From NCBI RefSeq assembly GCF_018599185.1, contig NZ_JAHFVL010000001.1, positions 1,860,001-1,924,000 of the forward strand: a stretch of DNA of 64,000 bases, read 5' to 3'. Both the position numbers and the translations under genes were made by a program. Shown one piece after another: positions 8,050 to 17,167 of this stretch (position 1 is its first letter; each line of letters starts with the position of its first letter). The notes under the pieces were generated by a model. The model had not been told where the DNA came from and made no database searches. It was given only the letters and a program-made list of their open reading frames with translations. This DNA comes from Rhodanobacter sp. LX-99 (GTDB lineage Bacteria > Pseudomonadota > Gammaproteobacteria > Xanthomonadales > Rhodanobacteraceae).

Positions 8050-9138
8050 TCACGGCTTGTACGTCACCCGATACACCGCACCGGCCAGGTCGTCGCTGAC
8101 CAGCAGGCTGCCGTCGGGCAAGGGTTGCACGTCGGCCGGGCGGCCCCAGGCGCTTTCGTCTTGCTCGAAGCCGGTGATCAGCGGCTCGTACGAAACCACC
8201 TTGCTGCCGTTCAGGCGCGCCGTCATCACCCGGTAGCCGGACTTCTTCGTGCGGTTCCACGAGCCGTGCTCGGCCACGACGATCGCGCCCTTGTAGCCGG
8301 CCGGAAACTGTTTGCCTTCGTAGAAACGCATGCCGAGCGAGGCCACGTGTGCGCCGAGCTTCAACACCGGCGGCACGTAGTCCTTGCAGCTGTGGCCCTT
8401 GCCGAACTCGGGATCGAGGATGTCGCCCTGGTGGCAGTACGGATAGCCGAAGTGCTCGCCGGGGCGGGTGATCTCGTTCAGTTCGTCGCTGGGAACGTCG
8501 TCGCCGAGCAGGTCGCGGCCGTTGTCGGTGAACCACAGGCGCTTCGACCCCGGCTGCCAGTCGAAACCGACCGTGTTGCGGATGCCGCGGGCCACGTCTT
8601 CCCAGCCGCTGCCGTCGGCGTTCATGCGAATCAGCTTGCCGTGCGCCGGCGCCGGATCGCAGATGTTGCACGGCGCGCCGATCGGCACGTACAGCTTGCC
8701 GTCCGGGCCGAACGCGATGAACTTCCAGCCGTGGTGCGTCTCGGTGGGCAGCTTGTCGGTGACTACCGCGGGCTTCGGCGGGTCGTCCAGGTGGTTCTCG
8801 ATGTCGCGCAGCACCAGGATCCGGCTCACCGCGGAGACGTACAGGTCGCCGCCCTTGAACGCCACGCCCACCGGCAGCTGCAGGCCGCTGGCGATCACCC
8901 GCACCTTCTCGGCGACGCCGTCGCCGTTCGCGTCGGTCAGCGCGTAGACCTTGCCGGCGCTGTTGGAGCCGACGAACACCGTGCCCTTCGCGCCCAGCGC
9001 GATCTCCCGCGCGTTCGGCACCTGGTCGGAATACACCGCGATGTGGAAACCCTTCGGCAGGGTCAGCCGGTCCAGCGGCAACGCCGCCTGCACCGGCAGG
9101 GACAGGACTACCAGCAACAACGACAGCAGCAGGCGCAT
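8050..9138 (-). CDS. Sorbosone dehydrogenase-like PQQ/glucose dehydrogenase-fold protein
   Basis: 362 aa with signal peptide (MRLLLSLLLVVLSLPVQA). A six-bladed propeller of the soluble glucose/sorbosone dehydrogenase type: LPKGFHIAVYSDQVPNAREI at the start, ETHHGWKFIAFGPDGKLYVP and GAPCNICDP in the middle, then FGYPYCHQGD and AEHGSWNRT near the C-terminus. These are hallmarks of the periplasmic sorbosone-dehydrogenase family, which oxidises sugars or related alcohols with PQQ; PQQ use here is inferred. AAGGAG sits eight bases before ATG 9138. No partner genes are adjacent, and the divergent AAA ATPase begins 99 bases away. Confidence 0.88.
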   Translation of the reverse strand: MRLLLSLLLVVLSLPVQAALPLDRLTLPKGFHIAVYSDQVPNAREIALGAKGTVFVGSNSAGKVYALTDANGDGVAEKVRVIASGLQLPVGVAFKGGDLYVSAVSRILVLRDIENHLDDPPKPAVVTDKLPTETHHGWKFIAFGPDGKLYVPIGAPCNICDPAPAHGKLIRMNADGSGWEDVARGIRNTVGFDWQPGSKRLWFTDNGRDLLGDDVPSDELNEITRPGEHFGYPYCHQGDILDPEFGKGHSCKDYVPPVLKLGAHVASLGMRFYEGKQFPAGYKGAIVVAEHGSWNRTKKSGYRVMTARLNGSKVVSYEPLITGFEQDESAWGRPADVQPLPDGSLLVSDDLAGAVYRVTYKP

Positions 9139-9237
9139 GGCAATGCTCCTTGGCGTGGGGAAGTTGCAGGGTATACCGGCGCGCGCGCAGCCAGAAGTGG
9201 CGGCGCTCTGTAAACTGCACCCTTCCGAGGGGGACAC

Positions 9238-10713
9238 ATGAGCGAACTGGAGGATCTCACCACGCTGGTGCGCGCGGCCACGCCGCTGCTGGTGATCGAG
9301 ACGGTGGACGAGCAGCGCGTGATCGAGTGCTTCCGCCACGTGATCGCGCAGGCGCTGCATCCGCTGTGGCGCTGGACGCTCACCGACGGCCTGGGCCGGC
9401 TCGACTTCGCGCAAGCCGACGCCGGGGTGGCGCCGGACGCCACCGCCACGCTGGACGCGATCCGCGCGCAGGACGAGCGCGGCATCTACCTGATGTTCGA
9501 CTTCCACAGCCTGCTGCGCTACGCGATGAGCCTGCGCCAGCTGCGCGAGATCGTGCAGCGCCAGCGTTCGGCCGCGCACACCATCGTGCTGGTCGGCGCC
9601 AGGGTCGAGCTGCCGGAAGAACTCGAAGCGCTGGCCCTGCGCGTGCCGCTGTCGCTGCCCGACCTCAAGGAACTGGCCGGCATCCTGCGCGGCGAGGCGG
9701 TGGCCTGGCAGCGCGAGCAGGGCCGCAACGTCACGGTCGACAACGACGCCGCGCGCACCATCGTGCGCAACCTGCTCGGCCTGTCCGCACCGGACGCGCG
9801 GCGCATCGTGCGCAAGCTGATCTACAACGACGGCGCGCTCGGTCCGCAGGACCTGCCCGAGCTGATGCAGTCGAAGTTCGACCTGCTCAACCGTTCCGGC
9901 CTGCTGCACTACGAATACGCCACCGCCAGCTTCGCCGACATCGCCGGGGTCGGCCGCGTGCGCGAATGGGTGCAGCGCCGGCGCACGGTGTTTCTCGCCG
10001 CCACGCCCGACCCCGCGCTCGACCCGCCCAAGGGCGTGCTGCTGCTCGGCGTGCAGGGCTGCGGCAAGAGCCTTGCGGCGAAGGCGATCGCCGGCGGCTT
10101 CGGCGTGCCGCTGGTGCGGCTGGACTTCGGCACGCTGTACGACAAGTACCAGGGCGAGACCGAGAAGAACCTGCGCGAGGCGCTGGCCAGCACCGAGCTG
10201 CTGGCGCCGTGCGTGCTGTGGATCGACGAGATCGAGAAGGGCCTGGCCGGCGGCGGCGACGACGGCGGCGTGTCGCGCCGCGTACTCGGCTACCTGCTGA
10301 CCTGGATGGCCGAACGCAAGGCCAAGGTCTTCGTCGTCGCCACCGCCAATGCGGTGCAGGAGCTGCCCGCCGAGCTGCTGCGCAAGGGCCGCTTCGACGA
10401 GATCTTCTTCGTCGACCTGCCGAAGGAAAACGTGCGCAGCGAAATCTTCGCGATGCACCTCACCCGCCGCAAGCTCGACCCCGCCGGCTTCGACCTGCCC
10501 GCCCTCGCCGCCGCCAGCGGCGGCTTCTCCGGCGCCGAAATCGAACAGACCATCGTCAGCGCGCTGTACGACGCCGCCGGCAACGGCACCCCGCCGGACC
10601 AGGCGACTTTGCTCAACGCGTTGAAGCAGACCCGCCCGCTGTCGGTGCTGATGCGCGAGCAGGTGGAAGCGCTGCGCGCGTGGGCGCAGGGACGCTGCGT
10701 GGCGGCGGACTGA
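9238..10713 (+). CDS. AAA+ ATPase of the Ycf46 type
   Basis: 491 aa. Residues 1-200 form an N-terminal domain with LLVIETVDEQRVIE and a DFHSLLRY segment; residues about 235-490 are a classical AAA module: Walker A GVQGCGKS, Walker B CVLWIDEIEKG, sensor-1 VVATAN and a C-terminal lid. Ycf46-like proteins of cyanobacteria and proteobacteria have an unclear role, linked in cyanobacteria to CO2 use; a chaperone or remodelling function is likely. AGGGGG precedes ATG 9238. It stands alone between two hydrolytic or oxidative envelope genes, so context does not reveal its target. Confidence 0.9.
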   Translation: MSELEDLTTLVRAATPLLVIETVDEQRVIECFRHVIAQALHPLWRWTLTDGLGRLDFAQADAGVAPDATATLDAIRAQDERGIYLMFDFHSLLRYAMSLRQLREIVQRQRSAAHTIVLVGARVELPEELEALALRVPLSLPDLKELAGILRGEAVAWQREQGRNVTVDNDAARTIVRNLLGLSAPDARRIVRKLIYNDGALGPQDLPELMQSKFDLLNRSGLLHYEYATASFADIAGVGRVREWVQRRRTVFLAATPDPALDPPKGVLLLGVQGCGKSLAAKAIAGGFGVPLVRLDFGTLYDKYQGETEKNLREALASTELLAPCVLWIDEIEKGLAGGGDDGGVSRRVLGYLLTWMAERKAKVFVVATANAVQELPAELLRKGRFDEIFFVDLPKENVRSEIFAMHLTRRKLDPAGFDLPALAAASGGFSGAEIEQTIVSALYDAAGNGTPPDQATLLNALKQTRPLSVLMREQVEALRAWAQGRCVAAD

Positions 10714-10793
10714 TTCAGACCGGTGAAAGGATGAGGCAGTATCGATCTGTCCACGTTCCAACTTCCCGCCTTCACCACCAGAGGAACGGCATC

Positions 10794-11891
10794 ATGCAAA
10801 GACCGCTGCGGAAGGTTCGAGTGATCGGCGTTTGGCTCGTGCTGGCTGCTGGTATCGGCTTCGGCTCTCTGCCTGCGCACGCCACTGATCTGAAGCCGGG
10901 TACTCACGCCGGCACGCTACAGGGCGCTCCCTATCGCATCGATATCCCGGCCGACTGGAGCGGCGATCTGGTCATGCTGATGCACGGTTACCAGCCGGTG
11001 GGCGCGCCACGGACGACGCCGATGAAGGCAGTTGAAGCCACGCTCCTCTTTCTCAAGCAGGGTTATGCCGTCGCACAGAGCGAATACGCCTCGCAAGGCT
11101 GGGCCGTGGGCGATGCCGTCGTCGACAACGAACGTCTTCGCCATCATTTCATTCGCACCTTCGCCCGCCCTGCCCACACCTACATCTACGGCTTCTCGCT
11201 GGGCGGGCTGGAGACCGTGGCAAGCATCGAGCGCTACCGGCACGTCTACACCGGTGCGCTGGTCATGTGCGGCGTGACCGTTTCGACACCCGAACTCCTG
11301 TCGCACGCCGTAGTCACGCCGCTGGTGGCCTTCGATGCACTGATTCCCGGCGTCCTGCCGAACCTGGCCGCTCCTGATTCGCCACCGTTCATCCCTCCAG
11401 CTGTCTTCGCCAAGGCGCTGCAGGCTCACCCGAAGCAGGCCAGTCTGCTGGAAAAGCGTCTGCAGGAAACACCCGAAACGTTGCCATCGCTGGCGCTCTA
11501 CTACATGGTGTTGCGTGAAATCGAGCAGCGTGCCGGCGGCATGCCGGTGGACAACCGCAAGACCGTCTATCACGGCTTCGGCGACGATGCTGCCTTCAAC
11601 CGCCAGGTGCATCGCTATGCCGGCTCGCCCGCCGCCATGGCCTATGCCCAGCGCAACGTCACCTTGACCGGCCGTATCGACGTGCCGCTGGTGATGCAGT
11701 GGAACGCCTTCGATCAAACCATCCCGTCGCGATTCCATCCCGTCTATCCCGACCAGGTGCATGCGGCGGGTAACGGCAAGCTGCTGACTGTCCTCGCGCC
11801 GATCGGTGACGGCCACTGCAACTTCACCGACGCGCAGATCGCTGCGGCGTTCGAGACGCTCGTGCGCCAGGCGGGCACCGGAGGGCGTTGA
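10794..11891 (+). CDS. Secreted alpha/beta hydrolase
   Basis: 365 aa. Hydrophobic N-terminal signal (VIGVWLVLAAGIGFGSLPAHA). The body shows the oxyanion motif MLMHGYQP, the nucleophile elbow GFSLGG with Ser near residue 135, an Asp-containing segment WNAFDQTIPS and a late His in GDGHCNF. This is the catalytic Ser-Asp-His layout of alpha/beta hydrolases, resembling secreted esterase or peptidase-like proteins. AGAGGAAC precedes ATG 10794. Substrate unknown. The hypothetical gene on the opposite strand ends 50 bases downstream; no terminator is evident in the gap. Confidence 0.82.
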   Translation: MQRPLRKVRVIGVWLVLAAGIGFGSLPAHATDLKPGTHAGTLQGAPYRIDIPADWSGDLVMLMHGYQPVGAPRTTPMKAVEATLLFLKQGYAVAQSEYASQGWAVGDAVVDNERLRHHFIRTFARPAHTYIYGFSLGGLETVASIERYRHVYTGALVMCGVTVSTPELLSHAVVTPLVAFDALIPGVLPNLAAPDSPPFIPPAVFAKALQAHPKQASLLEKRLQETPETLPSLALYYMVLREIEQRAGGMPVDNRKTVYHGFGDDAAFNRQVHRYAGSPAAMAYAQRNVTLTGRIDVPLVMQWNAFDQTIPSRFHPVYPDQVHAAGNGKLLTVLAPIGDGHCNFTDAQIAAAFETLVRQAGTGGR

Positions 11892-11941
11892 CCCCCTCGC
11901 AGGCTCCGCCAAGAGCGACATTTCGAGATCCGGCCGGGAGA

Positions 11942-12640
11942 CTAGAAACGCAGCCCCGGTGGCCTATTGCAGTCGTATTTTTCGTCGACCTTATCCACGT
12001 CGCCCGGCGAGATGTGTCGTGCACTCAACTCCTGCGGAGTGAGATGGCGCCACACATCGACATCGATACAGTGGCTATCTTTGACACCAAGCGCCCGCTG
12101 GGTCGTGCGTATCACCGCGCCTATGCCCTGGCTCATGGGATCGACCAAACGGATGCCAGGCACAAAGGGCGTATCGGATCCGGGCACTCCGTGAACGGAG
12201 TGGGAGCGTTGGGCATCGCGCAGCTGCTCCTGAAAGCCTCCGTCGCTGGTGGAATCGTCCTCGCTCGTATCCGGGTTTCCTGCACCGGTTGAACGCGTTT
12301 CGTGGGGCCGCATGGCGGCAACGTGTGCAGTTTGTCGAACTGCCAGCGGTTTCGACGACCTTGCCGGTGGCGTTGCATGGCTGCGCACGGCCGGCGCGAT
12401 CGGACGGTGCGCCGGCAGCTGTGGTGCCTGAAAAAAACGCAGCTTGAGCGCCAGCGGGTTGTCTGCCACGACCGGAGTCGTGCCCCGATAGAAGATGACT
12501 GGCCGCAGCAACAGCATCAGTAAACCAAGGTGGCAGCCGATCACCACGACCAGGACCGCGACCCGGTAACCCGACTCGCGCAAGCTGCTGGACTTCCCCG
12601 GCTCTTCTCTCACGGTCGAGCCTTCCCTTGGCGCAGGCAT
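11942..12640 (-). CDS. Conserved membrane-anchored hypothetical protein
   Basis: 232 aa. A hydrophilic N-terminus, one transmembrane helix (about 28-50, YRVAVLVVVIGCHLGLLMLL), a long polar, Pro/Ser/Arg-rich linker, and a compact C-terminal segment with VDVWRHLTPQELSARHIS and VDEKYDCN. The layout resembles a TonB-like periplasmic protein, but no TonB C-terminal domain is recognisable. Two cysteines (HCID, YDCN) flank the conserved C-terminal block. The start at 12640 lacks a strong Shine-Dalgarno sequence. Function unknown. Confidence 0.65.
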   Translation of the reverse strand: MPAPREGSTVREEPGKSSSLRESGYRVAVLVVVIGCHLGLLMLLLRPVIFYRGTTPVVADNPLALKLRFFQAPQLPAHRPIAPAVRSHATPPARSSKPLAVRQTAHVAAMRPHETRSTGAGNPDTSEDDSTSDGGFQEQLRDAQRSHSVHGVPGSDTPFVPGIRLVDPMSQGIGAVIRTTQRALGVKDSHCIDVDVWRHLTPQELSARHISPGDVDKVDEKYDCNRPPGLRF

Positions 12641-12742
12641 CGGGTGGACCGCCCGGACGCTTGCAAAGTTCCTTCGCTGCACATCGGCGAGTATCGTTGC
12701 GCGGTAGCTGCGTGCGCGCAGCCGTTCGAGAAACAGGCGTCG

Positions 12743-12961
12743 ATGGAAGCACAGGATCTGCAAAAGCTGGTGACGGTGCGCATGCCCTACGGCAAGTACG
12801 AGGGGCGGCTGATCGCCGACCTGCCCGGCGCGTACCTGGCCTGGTTCGCACGCAAGGGTTTTCCCGCGGGCGAGCTGGGCCGGTTGCTGGCGCTGATGCT
12901 GGAAATCGATCACAACGGCTTGTCCCGGCTGCTGGAACCGCTGCGCCGGCGCCCTTCCTGA
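12743..12961 (+). CDS. DUF3820 family protein
   Basis: 72 aa. The sequence VRMPYGKYEGRLIADLPGAYLAWFARKGFP followed by ELGRLLALMLEIDHNGL is the DUF3820 core (PYGK-x-G and YL-WFA-KGFP-GELG), given here in two pieces of the single domain. Family members are small cytoplasmic proteins described as putative quorum-sensing-regulated virulence factors; function is not established. The gene ends 23 bases before the 2OG oxygenase and could share its transcript. Confidence 0.82.
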   Translation: MEAQDLQKLVTVRMPYGKYEGRLIADLPGAYLAWFARKGFPAGELGRLLALMLEIDHNGLSRLLEPLRRRPS

Positions 12962-12984
12962 GCCCCGCTGGTTACACTGCGCGA

Positions 12985-13596
12985 ATGGACGACGCCAGCC
13001 TTTTCCGCACTGCCGCCGCTGCCCTGGCCGGCGACGGCTGGTGCGCGCTGACCGGCCTGCTGGCACCGGCGCAGACCCGTGCACTGGCCGGCGAATGTGC
13101 TGCGTTGCATGCGGCGCGACAACTCGCGCCGGCGCGGGTCGGCGCGGCGCACACGGCCACGGAGTTGCGCGGCGACCGCACGCAGTGGTTCGACCCGGCG
13201 GCAGCGAGTCCGCCGCAGCGGGCGTTCATCGCGCGCCTCGACGCACTGCGCATCGCGCTCAACCGCGAGTTGATGCTGGGCCTGGTCGAGTGCGAGTCGC
13301 ACTACGCGGTGTACCGGCCCGGCGCCGGTTACGCGCGGCATCTCGACCGCCTGCGCGGCACCGACGCGCGGGTGGTCTCGGCGGTGTTCTATCTCAACGA
13401 GAACTGGCAGGAAACCGACGGCGGCGCGTTGCGGCTCTATCTGGAAGACGGCACGCACCGCGACATCTTTCCGCACGCCGGCACCTTGCTGCTGTTCCTC
13501 TCCGCGCAGTTCGAGCACGAGGTGCTGCCGGCCACGCGCGAGCGCCTGAGCATCGCCTGCTGGATGCGGCAGCGCTCGCTTGGGACGGCCGTCTAA
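12985..13596 (+). CDS. 2OG-Fe(II) oxygenase
   Basis: 203 aa double-stranded beta-helix oxygenase. The iron triad is visible as H-x-D in RHLDRLRG (His119, Asp121) and His178 in FEHEVLPATRERLSI, with Arg about ten residues later as the 2-oxoglutarate ligand. It resembles prolyl-hydroxylase-type (P4Hc) small oxygenases. It lies 23 bases after the DUF3820 gene on the same strand, so both may be expressed together, and converges with the GH92 gene 20 bases further on. The substrate cannot be inferred. Confidence 0.87.
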   Translation: MDDASLFRTAAAALAGDGWCALTGLLAPAQTRALAGECAALHAARQLAPARVGAAHTATELRGDRTQWFDPAAASPPQRAFIARLDALRIALNRELMLGLVECESHYAVYRPGAGYARHLDRLRGTDARVVSAVFYLNENWQETDGGALRLYLEDGTHRDIFPHAGTLLLFLSAQFEHEVLPATRERLSIACWMRQRSLGTAV

Positions 13597-13616
13597 ACGC
13601 CTGCCCGAAATCTTGC

Positions 13617-16600
13617 CTAGCGGGAATCCGCACCGAGCAACTCGATCTCGGCCAGGGCGCGCCCGGCGTTCGTCGTCGCCGCGTCGACCTGCAGGCGGTA
13701 GTACGCGTACTCGCCCGGTTTCCGCACGGCGAAGGCGCGGGTCTGCCGCGGCCAGGCGAAGCGTTCGTCGCGGCGCGTATCGAGGGTGGACCAGTGCCGC
13801 CCGTCGGCGGACCCCTGCAACTGCCATCCCGATGGCGCCGCGGCCGTGCTGCCCGCGGTCAGCGTGAGCATCGTCACCCGGCGTGGCAGCCCCAGGTACC
13901 AGTCGATCGTGGCCGTGGCAACCGGCCATGCCACTTCGCTGCCGGAGTCGTTGTCGAACAGCAGCGGCAGGCCCGGGATGACGGGGGTGCTGCGGACCCG
14001 GTCCAATCGCTTTTCGACGAGATCGTGCAACGGTTGCGGCAGGCCCTTGGCGGTGAGCGACGGCGGCAGCGCGTCCTCGCCGCTGGCCCAGCGCGACGGA
14101 CGCGGCCCCATCGTGAATTCCAGCGTGGCGCCCTGCGCCAGCAACGCATGCGGCAGGGTCAGCCGCTGCCACGGCCGGCCATTGACGCGCAGGCCCTGCA
14201 CGTAGCGGTTGACGTCGCTCACCGCAGGCGCGTCGATCACCAGGTGCTTGCCGTTCTCCAGCGCGATGTCCATGTGCGGGAAGTACGGCGCGCCGATCAC
14301 GTATTCCGGCGTGCCCATGCGCAGCGGATAGAAGCCGGCGGCGCTGAACAGGTACCAGGCGGACATCTCGCCGTTGTCCTCGTCGCCCGGGTAGCCCTGG
14401 CCGATCTCGCTGCCCACGTAGAGGCGGCTCAGCACGTCGCGCACCTTGTCCTGCGTCTTCCACGGCTGGCCCGCATGGCCGTACATGTAGATGATGTGAT
14501 GCGACGGCTGGTTGCTGTGGCCGTACTGACCCATGCGCACGTCGCGCGCTTCGAGCATCTCGTGGATCGGCTCACCGTAGCTGCCGACGTGGAATTCGCC
14601 GGGCGTGGCGAAGAACGCGTCGAGCTTCGCGGCCAGGCCGGCACGACCGCCGTACAGCGCGGCCAGGCCGGCGCCGTCCTGCGGTGCGTGGAAGGCCATG
14701 TTCCAGGCGTTGGTCTCGGTGTAGTCGCCGCCCCAGCGCAGCGGGTCGAAGTGCTTCGCGTCGTAGCGCCACTTGCCTGCTGCGTCGCGACCCACGAAGA
14801 AGCCGACGGCGGGATCGAACAGGTTCGCGTAGCCGAGCGCGCGCTGGCGGAAGTACGCTGCATCGTCGACGTAGTGCGCGGCATACGGATCGCCCGCCGC
14901 CGGCTTCGCCGCCAGCGCGGCGGCGAGATTGCCGATCGCGAAATCGTTGATATAGCCGTCCATCGACCACGACAGTCCCTCGTCGACGCCGCTGTCGGTG
15001 TAGCCGTTGAAGGCCGCCCGCTCGAGCCCCTTGCGGCCGGTGCCGGCGAGTGGGCTGGCCACGGTCGCGTCCTTCAAGGCGGACTGGTAGAACGCATGCA
15101 CGTCGAAGTTGCGCACGCCCTTCAGCCATGCATCGGCGAACGCCACGTCGGCGCTGGTGCCGACCATCAGGTCGGCGTAGCCGGGCGACGACCAGCGCGC
15201 GATCCAGCCGCCGTCGCGGTACTGCTGCACGAAGCCGTCGATCATCTCGCCGGCTTGCGTCGGCGTGAACAGCACGTAGGCCGGCCATGCGGTGCGGTAG
15301 GTGTCCCAGAAGCCGTTGTTGACGTACGGCTTGCCGTCGACGACGCGCGCGCCGGTCCGGGTGGGCGTGTCCGGGCCGACCGGCGCGGAGAACGGGCTGG
15401 CGTAGCGGCAGTGCGGCTGCGCCGCCGTGCCGGTGTTCTCGTAGGCGGAGTTCGGATACAGGAACAGCCGGTACAGGTTGGAGTACAGCGTGGTCAGCTC
15501 GTCGCGGCTGGCGCCGCGCACCTTGACGATGCCGAGCTGCGCATCCCACTGCCGCTGCGCGCGGCCGCGCACGTCGTCGAAGGTCTCGTGCGGCGCTATC
15601 TCCAGCGCCAGGTTGTGCCGCGCTTGCGCCACGCCGATCAGCGAGGTGGCGATGCGCAGGTTAAGCACTTTCGCCTTCGTGGTGTCGAAGCCGAACCAGG
15701 CGGCGACCTGGTCGCGGCCTTCGCCGGTGAGCCGGCCGCTTTCACTGACCGGCTGGTCGACCTCGCCGTAGAAGAACAGCCGGGTGGCGCCGGCGGACAG
15801 CCGGCTTTTCACGTCGGACCAGCCGCTGAAGCTGCGCCCGGAGGGATCGAGCACGATGCCGCCGTGGTCGTCGCGGTTGTCGAACACCAGCTGCGCGCGG
15901 TCGCCCGCGAAGGTGAAGCGGAACATCGCGGCGTGGTCGGTCGGCGCGACCTCGGTGACGATGCCGTTGTCGAACGCGACGCGATAGGTGTGCGCGTGCG
16001 CAGTCTCGTTCGCATGGCTGAAGCTCAGCGCACGTGCCGCCCGATTCGCGCTCGGCGCACCGCGGGCGACCGCGGCCGGCATCAGCTGGAAGGTCTGCCG
16101 GTCGCCCATCCACGGGCTGGGTTCGTGCGACAGCGCGAACGCCTCCAGCCGCGGGCGGTTGTCGGGGCCGTTGCGCTGCTGGTACTGGTACATCCAGTCG
16201 GAGCCGGCATCGGTCACCGGCGTCCAGAAATTGAAGCCGTGCGGCACCGCCACCGCGGGAAAGTTGTTGCCGCGCGAGAAGCGGGCGTTCGAGTTGGTGC
16301 CGCGGCGGGTGTCGACGAAGTCGCTGGGGCGCCGGCGCGTATCGGCGGGCGCGGCGCCGAGGCGCAGGTCGTCCAGGTAGCCCTCGAAGCTGGCGGCCGG
16401 ACCGTCGTGGCTCAGCACGATGCGCTTGATCGTGCGCCCGGCGGCGACCGCGCCCACGTCGACCGACAGATAGTTCCACTGGTCCGGATACAGGGTGCGG
16501 CCGTCGCCCTGCGCGCGCGCCGAGGCGCCGATTCGATGCTGGTCGCGCGCGCCGCGGGTGGACAGCCGGCTGCCGTCGTCGAACAGCAGATCCACCGCCA

Positions 16601-17000
16601 CATAGGTGGAAGGATTGCGCAGGTCGCCCGCGTTCGACACCGGGAAGATCAGGTACGACAGCTGCGTATCCGGCTGTACCGGCAGGTCCACCGCGTACAG
16701 CTCCGCCTGCTGTTGCCCGCTCGCGCTGCCGCGGTAGTGCAGCGAATGCAGCCCGCTGAAACCGACCCCGGGCTTGGCGGTGAGCGCCGCCGCCGCAGCG
16801 GGGCCACCGGCCACGTCGGCGGAGAACGACGACGTGGCCGGCGACGCCATGGGTACCGGTTCCGCCGGCTCGAACGAGCGCAGGAAGATTGCTCCGGGCG
16901 TGGCCGCGATCGCCAGCATCGGCGCCGCGCAGGCCAGCCACAGCCCGCGGCGAAGATGGCGGCGGGCGCGGGCGAATGTCGTCGATGGCAATGCGGTCAC
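13617..17000 (-). CDS. GH92 family alpha-mannosidase, large secreted form
   Basis: 1127 aa. The N-terminus is basic then hydrophobic (GLWLACAAPMLAIAA), an export signal. Residues about 40-215 form an extra lectin-like N-terminal region ending in GYLDDLRLG; the GH92 module starts near 225 with TRRGTNSNARFSRGNNFPAV and GFNFWTP, and contains the family blocks NNGFWDTYRTAWPAY and GYPGDEDNGEMSAWYLF. The C-terminal about 140 residues (WQLQGSADGRHWSTL...YYRLQV) look like an F5/8-type C carbohydrate-binding domain. GH92 enzymes are Ca-dependent exo-alpha-mannosidases acting on N-glycan-like mannans. The GTG start at 17000 has GAGG six bases upstream. No other glycosidase or SusC/D-like gene is adjacent. 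Confidence 0.9.
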   Translation of the reverse strand: MTALPSTTFARARRHLRRGLWLACAAPMLAIAATPGAIFLRSFEPAEPVPMASPATSSFSADVAGGPAAAAALTAKPGVGFSGLHSLHYRGSASGQQQAELYAVDLPVQPDTQLSYLIFPVSNAGDLRNPSTYVAVDLLFDDGSRLSTRGARDQHRIGASARAQGDGRTLYPDQWNYLSVDVGAVAAGRTIKRIVLSHDGPAASFEGYLDDLRLGAAPADTRRRPSDFVDTRRGTNSNARFSRGNNFPAVAVPHGFNFWTPVTDAGSDWMYQYQQRNGPDNRPRLEAFALSHEPSPWMGDRQTFQLMPAAVARGAPSANRAARALSFSHANETAHAHTYRVAFDNGIVTEVAPTDHAAMFRFTFAGDRAQLVFDNRDDHGGIVLDPSGRSFSGWSDVKSRLSAGATRLFFYGEVDQPVSESGRLTGEGRDQVAAWFGFDTTKAKVLNLRIATSLIGVAQARHNLALEIAPHETFDDVRGRAQRQWDAQLGIVKVRGASRDELTTLYSNLYRLFLYPNSAYENTGTAAQPHCRYASPFSAPVGPDTPTRTGARVVDGKPYVNNGFWDTYRTAWPAYVLFTPTQAGEMIDGFVQQYRDGGWIARWSSPGYADLMVGTSADVAFADAWLKGVRNFDVHAFYQSALKDATVASPLAGTGRKGLERAAFNGYTDSGVDEGLSWSMDGYINDFAIGNLAAALAAKPAAGDPYAAHYVDDAAYFRQRALGYANLFDPAVGFFVGRDAAGKWRYDAKHFDPLRWGGDYTETNAWNMAFHAPQDGAGLAALYGGRAGLAAKLDAFFATPGEFHVGSYGEPIHEMLEARDVRMGQYGHSNQPSHHIIYMYGHAGQPWKTQDKVRDVLSRLYVGSEIGQGYPGDEDNGEMSAWYLFSAAGFYPLRMGTPEYVIGAPYFPHMDIALENGKHLVIDAPAVSDVNRYVQGLRVNGRPWQRLTLPHALLAQGATLEFTMGPRPSRWASGEDALPPSLTAKGLPQPLHDLVEKRLDRVRSTPVIPGLPLLFDNDSGSEVAWPVATATIDWYLGLPRRVTMLTLTAGSTAAAPSGWQLQGSADGRHWSTLDTRRDERFAWPRQTRAFAVRKPGEYAYYRLQVDAATTNAGRALAEIELLGADSR

Positions 17001-17167
17001 GGCCAGCCTCAGTGTCGGTGGGGGCAGCGGTACTTCGTGCGGTCGCGCCGGCCGGCACGTGGTGGCCAGAGCATGGGAACGCCGGCATGATGCAATTTGT
17101 ATCGATCTAAATTTGTTCTGTCAAACCGCGCCGCAGCATTCCCGGCACGGCCGGACCGGCGGTCCGG

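Noticed and set aside
13041..17090. A 1349-codon + strand open frame
   Set aside because: Antisense shadow of the GH92 gene in high-GC sequence; no recognisable domain.
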